From the NCBI GenBank assembly GCA_944472155.2, contig OX235271.1:96299256-96363255 (forward strand): 64,000 bases of DNA, written 5' to 3'. The position numbers and the translations under genes were made by a program. Source of the DNA: Trichobilharzia szidati. Taxonomy: Eukaryota; Platyhelminthes; Trematoda; Strigeidida; Schistosomatidae. Below the pieces are notes generated by a model. It made no database searches. It was not told where the DNA came from and was given only the letters and a program-made list of their open reading frames with translations. Positions 24,101 to 34,300 of the stretch are shown here, in pieces; position 1 is the first letter of the stretch, and each line of letters opens with the position of its first letter.

Positions 24101-26504
24101 GTTCACAGTGTTTATCGCCTGAAACGACTGAAATATCAAACAGAGATTTTATTGGTGACAAAAATGCTGATGAGAATCGCACTGTACTTGATCTCGAACA
24201 GTATACGGCTTCTTCTGCTGCTACTGCTGCTGCTACGACTAATAAAGAAATTCAAAAGCAATTAAGAACAAAGTTAGTTCCTTTTTGTTGATATAAGTAA
24301 ATAAATTTAAGCTACATTTTACTTTTGCAGAAGTACATTTAAAATCTTAATTATTGAAATAAAATACTCAGCTTTGGGATCTATATAATATCGTTAGGTG
24401 TCAAATTTTTATGAATTATCATATATAGAAGTGTACATCTGCAATTTATTGGTAGAAGGCTCTTAGCCTTGTCATGTAGTCCGGGTTCGACCCACGGTCA
24501 GGGAATTCCTAAACCTCACTTAGCCGGTAGTAAACCCGGTAAACAGAGAAGGTTGGGTGTGAGGCTAGTAACTCCACCACATATAAAACACCACCTTTAC
24601 TGAAAGTTCAAGTTTGAAGACCTATTGTAACAACAGAAGACAAGAGCCAGGCAACAGATCGTTTATTTACGAAATCAACACATATTTATAGATTTTCATG
24701 TACATTATTATAGATTATTGTAAGCAAACAAACACAGTCTTCTGATTGGTGGTTTCTCACTGAACGTTAATCTTTCATCTCTTTGTGACCGTTTCTTGAA
24801 GTTCAGATTATCATTCTGCGAATTGTATCCGCCTAAGCAAAGTCTTCTGTGATTGGTTGTTGAGTCAGTCTTTGTTCTTATTTTTCTCATGACCAATATT
24901 GGGGACGTCAACATTGACGTAAATTACTATCTACCGATTTTGGCTAGCAGCCAGCCCTCACCACACTATGTTCCACTCAGCACGCAAAGAAATTTTTAAA
25001 AAGATACAAGTAGAATTGTATGCTACATTCATATTACTGTTTTTATTATTATGATTAGACAGTTTAGATGGGTATTGTGTGAACATATTTCAGCTTCTAG
25101 ACGAAATCAAAACATATGCAATTAACCTCTGTATTCTGTCTTTTGAACTATTGTTCTTCCGAACATGTGAATCAACTCCAAGTATCAAACCAAGCCAAAG
25201 TAGCGATGTCTATCTGATGATAGAAATGTTTCGTATCCCACATTATTAAAGGTATACATAATTAGCTTCAAGTAACAATAACGTAGGCGACATAAAATCC
25301 ATAGTGTATATAATACAGTTGGTTAACTTTGTTCCATTTTCCTGATATATGCAAAGAAAACAGACAAAATGAAAACAAGCCTTTATTTATCCTGTTTAAG
25401 GTTGCATGGGTAAGCCCATACGCATGCTACTTTAAAGTTCCGTCTTACTTTTGGAATGAAATATAAAAAATGTTAACTCTAAAGTAGGCTGGCTAAAATC
25501 CTGAAGTATATATAACCTGTTGTCGTCTATAACATGCATTGTTAAATTTTATTTCATTTAAAAATAGGAAAGAGGCACTGGAATTGAATTAGTCCTGTAT
25601 GTTTTTCTTATAGTTAAAACAGCAGTATATGGGACCATATTGAGTTACAGTAGGTGCGTCGGTGGCACAGCGGTTAGGACTCTCGCCGACCATGCATATG
25701 ATCCGGAGTTCGATCCCCTGCCGACGCACACCTGATATCAATGGTCGGCCTGAAAAATTTGGGCTACCGATATCACATGCTGAAAATTCCATACTTGTAC
25801 CAAAAATACGGTGTGGAATCAAGCTATAATCAAAATAAAATAAATAAATAAATCAAAAGCTGACTGGGTGAAAAATCTTTCTGCTGACTGTAGCTTTTAC
25901 CAGTGTCGCAGTGCACAGAATCTGCTGTACTAAAGTTCTAATTCAGATATGATGCCATATGGAAGTGTAACAGAACTGACGGAAAATAATACTTTCGACC
26001 GACTTGAAACTTACATTGTATATGTGTCATTTTAACAGAAAAATATTTTATGATTTCATTTTTAGACTATCAAATGCTTCATTAGAGGCGTATCTTCCGG
26101 GTAGTTCAACATCACACCTAATTATGAAGGCTTTATTACAAACTCGTCATGTCCTCCAATTTATAAACTTAGAGCCCTATGTTCAGGAAGACAAAAAGCA
26201 TAAATTTGCGTCAAATGACTCCATGACAAGAGAACAGCATAAGCAAGAAGAAACAAAGCATAAGCCTAAGGAGTACGATGCAAAATCGAAACATCCTAAT
26301 GAAAATAACTTGGAAAAAGAACTGAGCAAATTTTGTCATGAATGCAGAGAAGAGTATGCAAGTCAAACTGCCAAGTTTTGTTATAACTGTGGTACTTATC
26401 GATTCAAAACGAAACCAAAACTGTCATTCACAGGCGATGAGACATTTAATAACAGACAATGGACACCAGGGAATCTCATTCAATCAAAATGTATTATTCA
26501 GTGA
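18150..26504 (+). CDS. Four-exon gene: Ser-rich protein with C-terminal zinc ribbon
   Basis: Exons are read as 18150-18438, 20721-21703, 24022-24272 and 26066-26504, with all three GT-AG introns keeping phase (phase 1, 0 and 2). Acceptors end GTTTTTAG, GGCAG, TTAATAG and TTTTTAG; donors are GTAGGT, GTAAAT and GTTAGT. The protein is at least about 650 residues, very rich in Ser, Thr and Asn, with an acidic stretch SDDEEQCMDDTSLSLDSDE in exon 2. It ends in KFCHECREEYASQTAKFCYN plus CGTYRF, a CxxC-x13-CxxC pattern fitting one zinc ion. The N-terminus lies upstream of 18150 and was not found. I do not recognise the family; a regulatory or scaffold role would be a guess. The introns carry nested SINEs, a PLE and a solo LTR. 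Confidence 0.7.
18880..19086 (-). repeat. SINE A copy in intron 1, damaged head
   Basis: Tail (GTTCCCAGTGGAACATATGG) and body are present, but the tRNA-like head is mostly replaced or deleted before CACCGACGCC. Confidence 0.75.
19242..19627. repeat. 73-75-bp direct repeats flanking a SINE B
   Basis: The block beginning ATTACAGAATACA and ending GACATAGAGATTCTTAG occurs at 19242-19314 and 19555-19627 with about two mismatches. Between them lies the SINE B at 19350-19527 plus A/T-rich padding. It could be an unusually long target duplication or a small tandem duplication. Confidence 0.85.
19350..19527 (-). repeat. SINE family B copy in intron 1
   Basis: On the minus strand: tRNA-like head (GTGGCACAGTGGTTAGGATT, then TCCTGGATTCGATCTCC), then GGTCGGCCTGCAAAATTTGG and the tail ending AAATACGGTGTGGCATCAAG. 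The tail is shared with the LINE at 49.6-52.8 kb. Confidence 0.85.
22930..23812 (-). repeat. SINE A copy in intron 2, split by a PLE
   Basis: The tail half lies at 22930-22990 and the body plus head at 23614-23812 (ending CGCTGAACCATTGACACGC). The sequence CTTCAAGTATGACT is repeated at both break points, so the two halves were one SINE before the PLE entered. Confidence 0.85.
22991..23613 (-). mobile_element. Truncated Penelope-like element with GIY-YIG remnant
   Basis: Flanked by a 14-bp duplication CTTCAAGTATGACT (22977-22990, 23614-23627). Both ends carry about 85 bp of the same terminal sequence (CTCACAGTGTTATACAGTAA and relatives) in inverted orientation. The minus strand between them encodes a GIY-YIG endonuclease fragment (IGQTSRLGVVRL-type, HKNLAKVRMVDPEKISNLE) with frameshifts at 23238-23423 and 23045-23248. 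The RT domain is missing. This is the PLE lineage also at 29.2 and 37.3 kb. Confidence 0.82.
24452..24998 (+). repeat. SINE A copy in intron 3, split by a solo LTR
   Basis: Body from 24452 (CCGGGTTCGACCCACGG, then GGTTGGGTGTGAGGCTAG) to 24625, and tail from 24966 (CTATGTTCCACTCAGCACGC). The interrupted point lies inside the tail motif CCCTATGTTCC. Confidence 0.82.
24626..24965 (-). mobile_element. Solo LTR, family 1 (340 bp), 4-bp duplication CTAT
   Basis: TGTAACAACAGAAGACAAGA to CCCTCACCACA, flanked by CTAT at 24622-24625 and 24966-24969. Minus-strand reading shows CCAAT-like, TATAAATA and AATAAA motifs in LTR order. Nested in a SINE A inside an intron of the zinc-ribbon gene. Confidence 0.9.
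25652..25855 (+). repeat. SINE family B, full-length copy
   Basis: tRNA-like head GTGCGTCGGTGGCACAGCGG with B box GAGTTCGATCCCC, then the LINE-like body GGGCTACCGATATCACATGC and tail AATACGGTGTGGAATCAAGC, ending in a (AAAT)n run. Lies in intron 3. Confidence 0.9.
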
Positions 26505-26509
26505 TGATA

Positions 26510-26925
26510 GACATCAACTTGGTTTTAAATATATATACATATACACATATGTAGAATATTAGTGGTCTTTTGAAACATTTTTCCCATTAATTATATGGTT
26601 AGGAAAATAGTTGAACTAATTACGAAAAAGAGATCCGGCAGCATTTGTGCTGTAATTTTTTTGATAGAGAGTGTAATAGCAGTAGTAATAATGCATAGTT
26701 ATCTTATGCGCCTCCTCTTCCTAGTACTCTCTAACAAATCCGGCAATCATAATCAGCTAATTTATTTTCAGTGGAAGGAAATTTATTCGTAACATCTAAT
26801 TATGACCGTAGAAAATTTTGATTATTTCAGACTTCTGGTTAAGGAAGAAGGTATTTGAGGAATCCGGCTTAAATCACATGACTTCCTGTTATGATAAGGT
26901 GAATAATAGAGATTTGTAGTTCATT
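26510..26925. other. 3' flank of the zinc-ribbon gene
   Basis: AT-rich with an (AT)/(AC) microsatellite at 26527-26553. No canonical AATAAA was found close behind the stop at 26504, so the transcript end is not located. Confidence 0.4.
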
Positions 26926-26929
26926 TAGA

Positions 26930-27660
26930 TGATTTTGACGTGGTTGCGTTCTCTCAGCTGAGTGGTTTAATTGTAAAGTTTTCATTATCAACCTCTTAAA
27001 TAACATCTTCAGTGCAAACTTCATTGCGAAGTGAACTTATTTAAATTCCCCACGAATGATATAGCTGCCTCTCTTGGTGACCTTTGTTGTGATTGGTCGT
27101 TAATTTGCATCAGTATTGATCGTTTTTATGGTAATAGAGTTTGACATTTTTAGTATGTAAATTATTTTTTATTAGCTGATGTGTACTGATGTGTCTGTTG
27201 ATTGTAGATTCATCTGAGAACCAACCAGGCTTCTACGAGTTCCCTGGCATTTTCAGTGTTTCCATTGTTTGGAATTCTCACATTTTTCCAGCCAACTTGT
27301 TTACATGGATCGAAATGAAAGAATCTATGTGGTGTTTTTTTTGACAGCTAGTTTATGTTCTTGGATTCGGATTCCAAAGGAACGCCCACTTTGACCAATA
27401 CGGAGTCTATCACAGTTGACTCAATTTATTTTGTAGATGGTGTTGACTTTGTCTTCTTTTGGTGTTTGGCATTCTGGTCTACATAGTATTGAATGAAGGG
27501 ATTGTGTTGGTCTTTGTGCTATATCTATTCCAAATGGTTTTAGTATTCTAGTCATTATTTCAGAAACTGTTTTTAATACGGTAGATGACTTTTTTGTGGT
27601 TTCTGGGTGTAGCAACCGAAACCGAAGTGTTGTGGTCTGAATGAAGGAAGCTAATCGTTG
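26930..27660 (-). pseudogene. PLE remnant, second lineage (linker plus GIY-YIG)
   Basis: Minus-strand frame 27615-27421 reads as the linker between RT and endonuclease in PLEs (VSEIMTRILKPFGIDIAQRP, then SLHSILCRPECQTPKEDK). A stop follows and then a degraded GIY-YIG core (IGQSGRSFGIRIQEHK). The downstream part is non-coding. No RT recognised. Confidence 0.65.
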
Positions 27661-28190
27661 CTTTCTACTGTATAGCTAACCAAACTTCCCTGAGTGACCC
27701 ACAGTCCCAAAATGTCCCAACAATAGCAAAAATACCATCATTTGCGATAAAATATGTTGTACTATTCAACAATAATAGCATGTCAAAACGCAAAATTACC
27801 TCAACAATCCGTTAGTCGGCTGTACAAATCCAACAAATTCTCAGCTACGAAACAAGTACTGTGCAACAAAATTACTTAACTAAATTCAACCGTGAGAAGT
27901 ACTTGAGAATCAAGTAGAGTGTTTCCAACTAGGTTGGAGAAAAACTCTGTCAGTAGGGATCAAACACTTCCCGAAGACGGTTAAAAGTCAAAATCACCAC
28001 ACCACACCTTGACTTCATTCAAACAAAATCACAGTCGTAAAACAACACATTATCAACACCATCATACGACCGCAGAAAGAAGCATTTAAATTAGAACATG
28101 AAAAAAGACAAAACATAAGGATCAAATCAAAGGTGATATCCAAACGTTAGAACAATGATATACAGTCTAGGAGAAAAGGGGTTAATAATT
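27660..28190. other. Unassigned stretch
   Basis: No gene or repeat recognised; it may be further decayed PLE sequence because it directly follows the linker region. Confidence 0.35.
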
Positions 28191-28195
28191 ACAGT

Positions 28196-28555
28196 TATTC
28201 AAGTATTGGTTTGTAGGGATTCGATTGATTGGTTACAGGATTTCATCATAAGCTGATATCGGTTAGAGAACCATCAGAAAACCAGCTGGGAGTACTGGAC
28301 AGCTGTTTCGTCAGCCTAGTTTGGGACATACAGAAGTGAGGTAGCCACCGCCAGGGTTCTAACCCAGGACATTATTGTTACAAGAGGGGCTATCTCGTAG
28401 ACCATTAAACCACTGGGACCCGATCCAATGGCCAGTTCATGAATTCCAACTTCTGCCAATTCACGACATAGCGCGACCGCTAGGCAATTTCTTCGGCGAG
28501 TATTTGTCCACACACTCGACCTGCTGCAACCTGCTGGTCACGACTTCCCATTAGA
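28196..28555 (-). repeat. SINE C long copy, minus member of an inverted pair
   Basis: Tail at 28196, hammerhead-like block, tRNA-Thr-like head around 28345-28410 and the ~150-bp 5' extension (GACATAGCGCGACCGC, then CGACCTGCTGCAACC) to 28555. Next copy starts immediately in the opposite orientation. Confidence 0.8.
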
Positions 28556-28735
28556 ATACCAGGTAACCACCTACCTTGTAACCAGAAGGTCCTGGGTTCG
28601 AACCCTGGTGGTGGGTGCGTACTGTGAAGAGTCCCGAACTAGGACGAAACAACTGCCCAGTACTCCCAGGTTTTCCAATGGTTCTGTAACCGATATCAGC
28701 TCATGATGAAATCCTGTAATCAACTACAAAGTTAA
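28556..28735 (+). repeat. SINE C short copy, plus member of an inverted pair
   Basis: Starts inside the head (CTTGTAACCAGAAGGTCC) and runs through GTGAAGAGTCCCGAACTAGG and GTCC-type tail to CTGTAATCAACTACAAAG. The 5' extension is absent. Confidence 0.82.
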
Positions 28736-28739
28736 CTGA

Positions 28740-29150
28740 AATATCCAAATGAGTGTCAGTATTGTAAATTTATAGATTAGGAGGGATTTCCCAAACACTA
28801 ATTCCGTTACTCTGAGGATGATTCGGAGAACTCAACCACATCAAAATCACACAGTGAATGTTTAATAGTCCATTCCATTGTATGAGAGTAAGAAATTGAT
28901 ATATAAATATATGTGGAAATGATTGACTCAAAACACAGTTGTTATTAGTTCAGTTAAAAGAGAAATAAAAGGTTTGTATTCAGTCTACAAGAATATTTCT
29001 GATTATATAAAACGAAATGGAAAAAGCTACATTTATGAAATATTTCTGATGGAAGCAACGAAAAATATATAGAAGTGTGAATGCAGAAAGAATGTTTAGT
29101 GCTTGTCAGTGTGAACTAATTCTGCTTGCAGGGAAATATACAATTGCTTA
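28740..29150. other. AT-rich non-coding stretch
   Basis: Nothing recognised. Confidence 0.4.
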
Positions 29151-29165
29151 TCGTTGATCATGTAT

Positions 29166-29765
29166 TCATTATGGGTAAATTTTAATTTGATAGAGTCTCA
29201 CAGTGTTATACAGTAATATTTACTGATGACGTTTCGAGCACAATTTATTGCTCATAATCATATCAAGGTAATCACACGACTTCCTGAATTCATTTATATA
29301 GTTCCATTGTTTTTCACTTGATTTGATTGGTAGTATTATTTTCCATATTTCAGGTATGAGTGATGATTCATTCCAATTGGGTGTAGATTCATGAACAAGG
29401 ATTCAGTAATCAACCTTCTCTACACCTACCTAGATTACTTTTTAGAATTTTAACCCTCTCCCACCCTATTGTGGGGTTGTGTGTTAATGCATGCATTGCA
29501 ATTGCCGAGCTTTTTTCTAAATTACTTATCTTCTCTGGGTCAACCATTCTTACCTTAGCTAAATTCTTATGTTCTGACAATCTGACTACCCCTGACCTAC
29601 TAGTTTGACCTATGTAGTTGACCTCACAGTCATTCCAGGGTATTTTGTAAATTATATTATTTTGTCTAATTGGGTCCACTGGGTCCTTTAACCTACAGAG
29701 CTTGTCCCTGAGTGAGTTTGTAGGTTTAATGCCACCTAATTTGCTTTATTTAGAATCCTACGTAG
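29166..29765 (-). mobile_element. Truncated PLE, first lineage, 13-bp duplication
   Basis: Flanked by GTTGATCATGTAT at 29153-29165 and 29766-29778. The 3' end (left) has the shared terminal sequence with GATGACGTTTCGAGCAC. The minus-strand ORF at 29679-29410 holds the GIY-YIG domain: NNIIYKIPWNDCEVNYIGQT, then RLSEHKNLAKVRMVDPEKIS. Upstream bases encode the linker (LRRILNKA, KLCRLKDPV-like). RT is missing by 5' truncation. Confidence 0.88.
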
Positions 29766-29784
29766 GTTGATCATGTATGTTGAA

Positions 29785-30300
29785 GTCCAGTTTGCACCAT
29801 CCTACTTTATGCATATTAAACATGACCAGATTTGAAGCATACTGGTAAATTTTCTGATAAGTATTCATCTTTGCCAAATTAATTTTCAACTCACAGTTTT
29901 ATAAGTTTATATTGCATTCATTAAAAAGTATTTCATGGGTATAATTGCTTTAATTTCGTTTAATATATTCAGAAATGTGTTTATAAAATGAGTAAATACC
30001 TTTACTTTTTTCTGTTTTCGGAAATTGTAATAGATTTCTGAAGTCAAAAAGAAGTCATACTTAACAGCCATGAAGTGGATCATGATTAACATATGGAAAA
30101 GTTAAGAAAGTTATTTGATAACTCACTAATGTTGTATGATTGAAATAAACTTAAATCCCAAAACACCTTGGATATACGTGGTAGCGAGAAGTCTTTTATG
30201 TCTTAAACGTCATTTAGGACATTATGGCTTTCAACTAAATGTTCATAGATTTCTTCCTAAATCCCAATTGACTAGGTTTGATGACAGTGCATATATATAT
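29785..30300. other. AT-rich non-coding stretch
   Basis: No gene recognised. Ends in a short (AT)n run at 30291-30305 that abuts the RTE copy. Confidence 0.4.
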
Positions 30301-30303
30301 ATA

Positions 30304-31167
30304 TAAACTACGGGATGCCCCCAACAATTATACACCTCATCCAACAGTTGTACGATAATGCTGCATGACAAGTAATCCACAACGGGATGCTCACAGAATC
30401 CTTCGAAGTGAAGATGGAAGTAAGACAAGGCTGCCTACTATCTCCAGTGATTTTCATTATTGCGGTACATTGGATAATGAGACAGACAGCGTCAGTCAGT
30501 GAAGAACCAGGTATAAAATGTATCCACACAAAAAACTTGGGGGATCTGGATTTCGCCGATGGTATACGTCTGATTTCCCACAAACTGGAAGATATGCAAG
30601 TGAAAAGCAACAAGTTGGCAGAAGAAGCATTGAAGATAGGACTTCAGGTGAACATAGAGAAAATAGAGGCGATGAAGATTCCTGGACAAATGCAACAGCA
30701 ACAACAGACAACAATCAGCCAGCATAAATGGATCAGAGACTTGGCGCGTCATAAAGAGCACCTCAAACAAACTACAGACCTTCATCAAAAACTGTCTTCG
30801 CTCAATACTCAAGATCAGATGGCCAGAAAAGATCAGCAATAGGAAGGGATCTCTGGGAGCGAACCAACCAGGAACCGATTGTGCAACAAATAAGCAGGAA
30901 GAAATGGAGGTGGATTGGCCATACTCTGAGAAAACCATCAAGTGACATCACATTCCAGGCTACCGCTCAACTGGAACCCGAATGGGAAGCGGCGAGTTGG
31001 TTGTCAGTGCGAGAGTAACATGGAGGAGGTTATGTGAAGAGGAGATGAAAGTATGTGGGCAGAGTTGTAGCCAGGTGGGAACGTTGGCAGAGAACCGAAC
31101 GCAATGGAGACGTGTGGCTGAAGCCCTATTTTCCTCTAGAAACTAAAGGAAACAATAATAATAATAT
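30304..31167 (+). pseudogene. RTE LINE copy 2, truncated and internally deleted
   Basis: Starts in the RT domain (YGMPPTIIHLIQQLYDN) and contains motif B EVRQGCLLSPVIF intact. The catalytic box reads LDFADGIRL, with G replacing the second D. An internal deletion joins the palm to the C-terminal part ([17 protein letters not shown]). The 3' end GCCCTATTTTCCTCTAG and (AAT)n tail match copy 1. It ends about 145 bp before the start codon of the EGF-TSP1 gene. Confidence 0.82.
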
Positions 31168-31311
31168 ATATAGGTTATATATCGTTTCTTTTTGTAAGCA
31201 TTGATTTCCTCATAAATCACGTGACGTAATTTGAATTTTCTATCTACAGCTCAAGATTTCTTATTCCGCTAGATTAAAGTTGTATATAAACATACTATAT
31301 TATCTGTACAA

Positions 31312-34300
31312 ATGTTATTCATCAGAATAACCATTTTCCTGTCATTACCTTCGTTTATTCTTCTAATTGGGGAATTAAAACAACCATGGCGTCTATACAA
31401 TGTTACAGATGATAACAGATATGTTGATATTACCAGTACTGGTAATGACACTAAAACTGACGATGATACTGGTACTGATAACGTTACTGTTACAGGCGAC
31501 AATATTAGTACTAGTAATGAAACTAGTACCAATAACATTACTAAGACCAGTAATGCTACTATTACTAATAATAATACCACCATTAGTATCGGTACTAGTA
31601 ATACTACTATTACTACTGATGAATACTACTACTACAACTAGTAGTATTGCAACAGAGGAAAGTTACGCTAGTGATACTGTTCCTGATATCAGTAAAGAAA
31701 TAATAAAGAATTTCAGTATGAAAGTGTATAAATTGGAGAATTTCACCACGCCAAGAAACATTCGAGTACGCATTGAAAATACAGACTGCAGTGGTGATGA
31801 AAGCGCTATATGTGGTAAAGAGGTTACCTGTAAAGTGAACCGAATGGATGCGAAAAATTTTATACTGCCTGTGACTACGTATTCATCCAACTCTCTAATT
31901 GTACCTCATACAACTTGTAGTTGTGAAGAAGCAAATGCATATGGTATAGAAGTATATCATGTAGAAAAACGTGATATATACATGAAATGCCTTGAAAATG
32001 ATCCATGTAAACAATGTGACAGTCAGCATACTTTACAATGTATTATAAATGATGACAATAGTGCAACATGTGTATGCGAAACAGGATATTCAGAATTTGA
32101 GCAGTGTAAGGAAGTCAAAAACGCTTGTGATAAACCACATCCAGCAGCTACATTATCTGGTAATGAAGCGTGCTTAGTTAACAATTCTAATGTATGCCAA
32201 CCGAAATTTGATTCTTATGAATATACATGCATGTGTAGAGAACCATACCGTGAAGATAGACGACTGTCCTTCCCTAATTGTATGATCAATACTACATATT
32301 GTAAATCGATGATATGTGTTGGTTTTCAGCCACCAGTATCTGCCCTTATACCAGGCCCAGTAGTATATGTGAATATTGACGATTATGATGTAATAGAGTC
32401 GGATGATTGCCGTAATACTACATGCTTTTGTCCTGATGGTTGGGTTGGTCAACACTGTACAGAACCTAGAGGTGATATCGTGGAATTGTCATGGTCCCCA
32501 TGGTCTACATGTAATCCAGACTGTATTATGCCTAATAGAAGATGGAACTATAAACCTGGTGAAGAATTACATGCAGGTGAAAGTCGCACAACGGGATTAG
32601 GATACATGAGTAAATATGCTCGTTGTAATCACAATGATAGCCGATACTGTCAAGGTACCTACAGAATGTGGAAAAGGTGTACAGTTACCAATCTGTGCGA
32701 TGTTGAAACAGAATCACGAATTTCAACGGTAATCGCTAAAGCCATTGGTAAAGCTATGGAAAAACATGACGAGGTAGGTTAACTACAAAAGTGGACTTAG
32801 CTATTCACATTAATCAGTTATGTTGTCTAGTTCTTAGTGCTGACACTGTATCCATTTTAGGGTTGAAGATGATGATTGTTCACTCTTGTGATTTTCACTT
32901 TACTATTCAGTTAGTGAAGCTGAGAATGGACAACGTCAAGGAACTCTGATGTAGTTCATCAGCACAGTTTCATAGGGTTATGTGGTTTCCAGCAACCACC
33001 TTTCAGAGCATTATTCTAAAGTCTTCACCTGAATTCTCTATTGCACACATATTTCAGTCATCTAAATCAAAACATAACTAAGTTCACGTGAATTAAAATT
33101 TTGCAAAAAAAATTTGATAACAAAATGTTGATGACAAATAAACTTGAAGTTAAACCCACGGTAGTAGGAGGGGATGGAGAAGTTTCTTCTGTGTGCATAA
33201 ATCAAGCTTGTCGATTTTGGAAGGCTTCTTTTGACTTTATAGATGACTTTGAACGACTTCTCCTTGCAAATCGAATGACCAGTGTTGAGTATATGCTCAA
33301 TAATGGCGCTCCTTATTGCTCCGTTGTTACCTTTCCGTAGCCAGGCGGGATAGTGTTCTTGAACTCTTTTAGATAAAACACGCATCGAACGACCTATATA
33401 CCTCGCTCCGCAAGAGCAGGTGAATTGGTAGATACACATTGAAGTGGTCAAATGCGATAGTTTATCTTTAGAGTAGTTGAAGAACAATGGCCGGGAGGAA
33501 AATGTCAGTCGTAGTGTGGCAGCGAAGAATGTCCTTCTGAGAGCAGCAGATATCCTCTTCTTTTGACTTGTCCTGCATGCATCAACAATGTAATAGCATT
33601 TGACCTATGTATGAATGAAAACTACTCTGAAGCACTGTTAGTACCGAATATTTATGATATATTCATTTCAGAGGGAAAAAACGCAAACAGATTCAAATAC
33701 TAAGAATCTTGAATACGAGTTCATCTATTCAAATTACTATTCAGGTAGGTAGTTACCTGTCAGTGAGAAGTCGTGACCAGTAGGGTGCAGCAGGTCGGGT
33801 GTGAGGACAAATACTCGCCAAAGAAATTGGCTAGTGGTCGCGCTATGTCGTGAATTGGCAGAAGTTAGAATTCATGGGCCATTGGATCGGGTCCCAGTGG
33901 CTTAATGGTCTACGAGCTCGCCTTGTAACCAGAAGGTGCTGGGTTCGAACCCTGGTGTTGGGTGAGTACTGATGAAGAGTCCCGAACTAGGCTGATGAAA
34001 CAGCTGTCCAGTACTCCAGCTGGTTTTCCAATGGTTCTCTAACCAATGTCAGCTCATGATGAAATCCTGTAACCAATCAAAATCCCTACAAACCAACACT
34101 TGAATACTAAATTATTGTTCTTGTTGACATAAACTTTCTTAGATTTCAATCTTTGAGATTAAAAATGTAGCGGCAATTAGTGGTCTCCGTAGTCGCAACT
34201 GAAGCATGATTTCATTTTTAGTGTAAGGAAAAATATAACCATAGCTGTGTTCAACATAACAGGAATTGATATGCTACCATGGAAAGTTCTCACTGATCTA

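Noticed and set aside
31425..31660. A micro-intron to explain the frame change in the EGF-TSP1 gene
   Set aside because: No GT donor in the Asn/Thr repeat leaves the phase needed to enter the body frame at the available AG sites.
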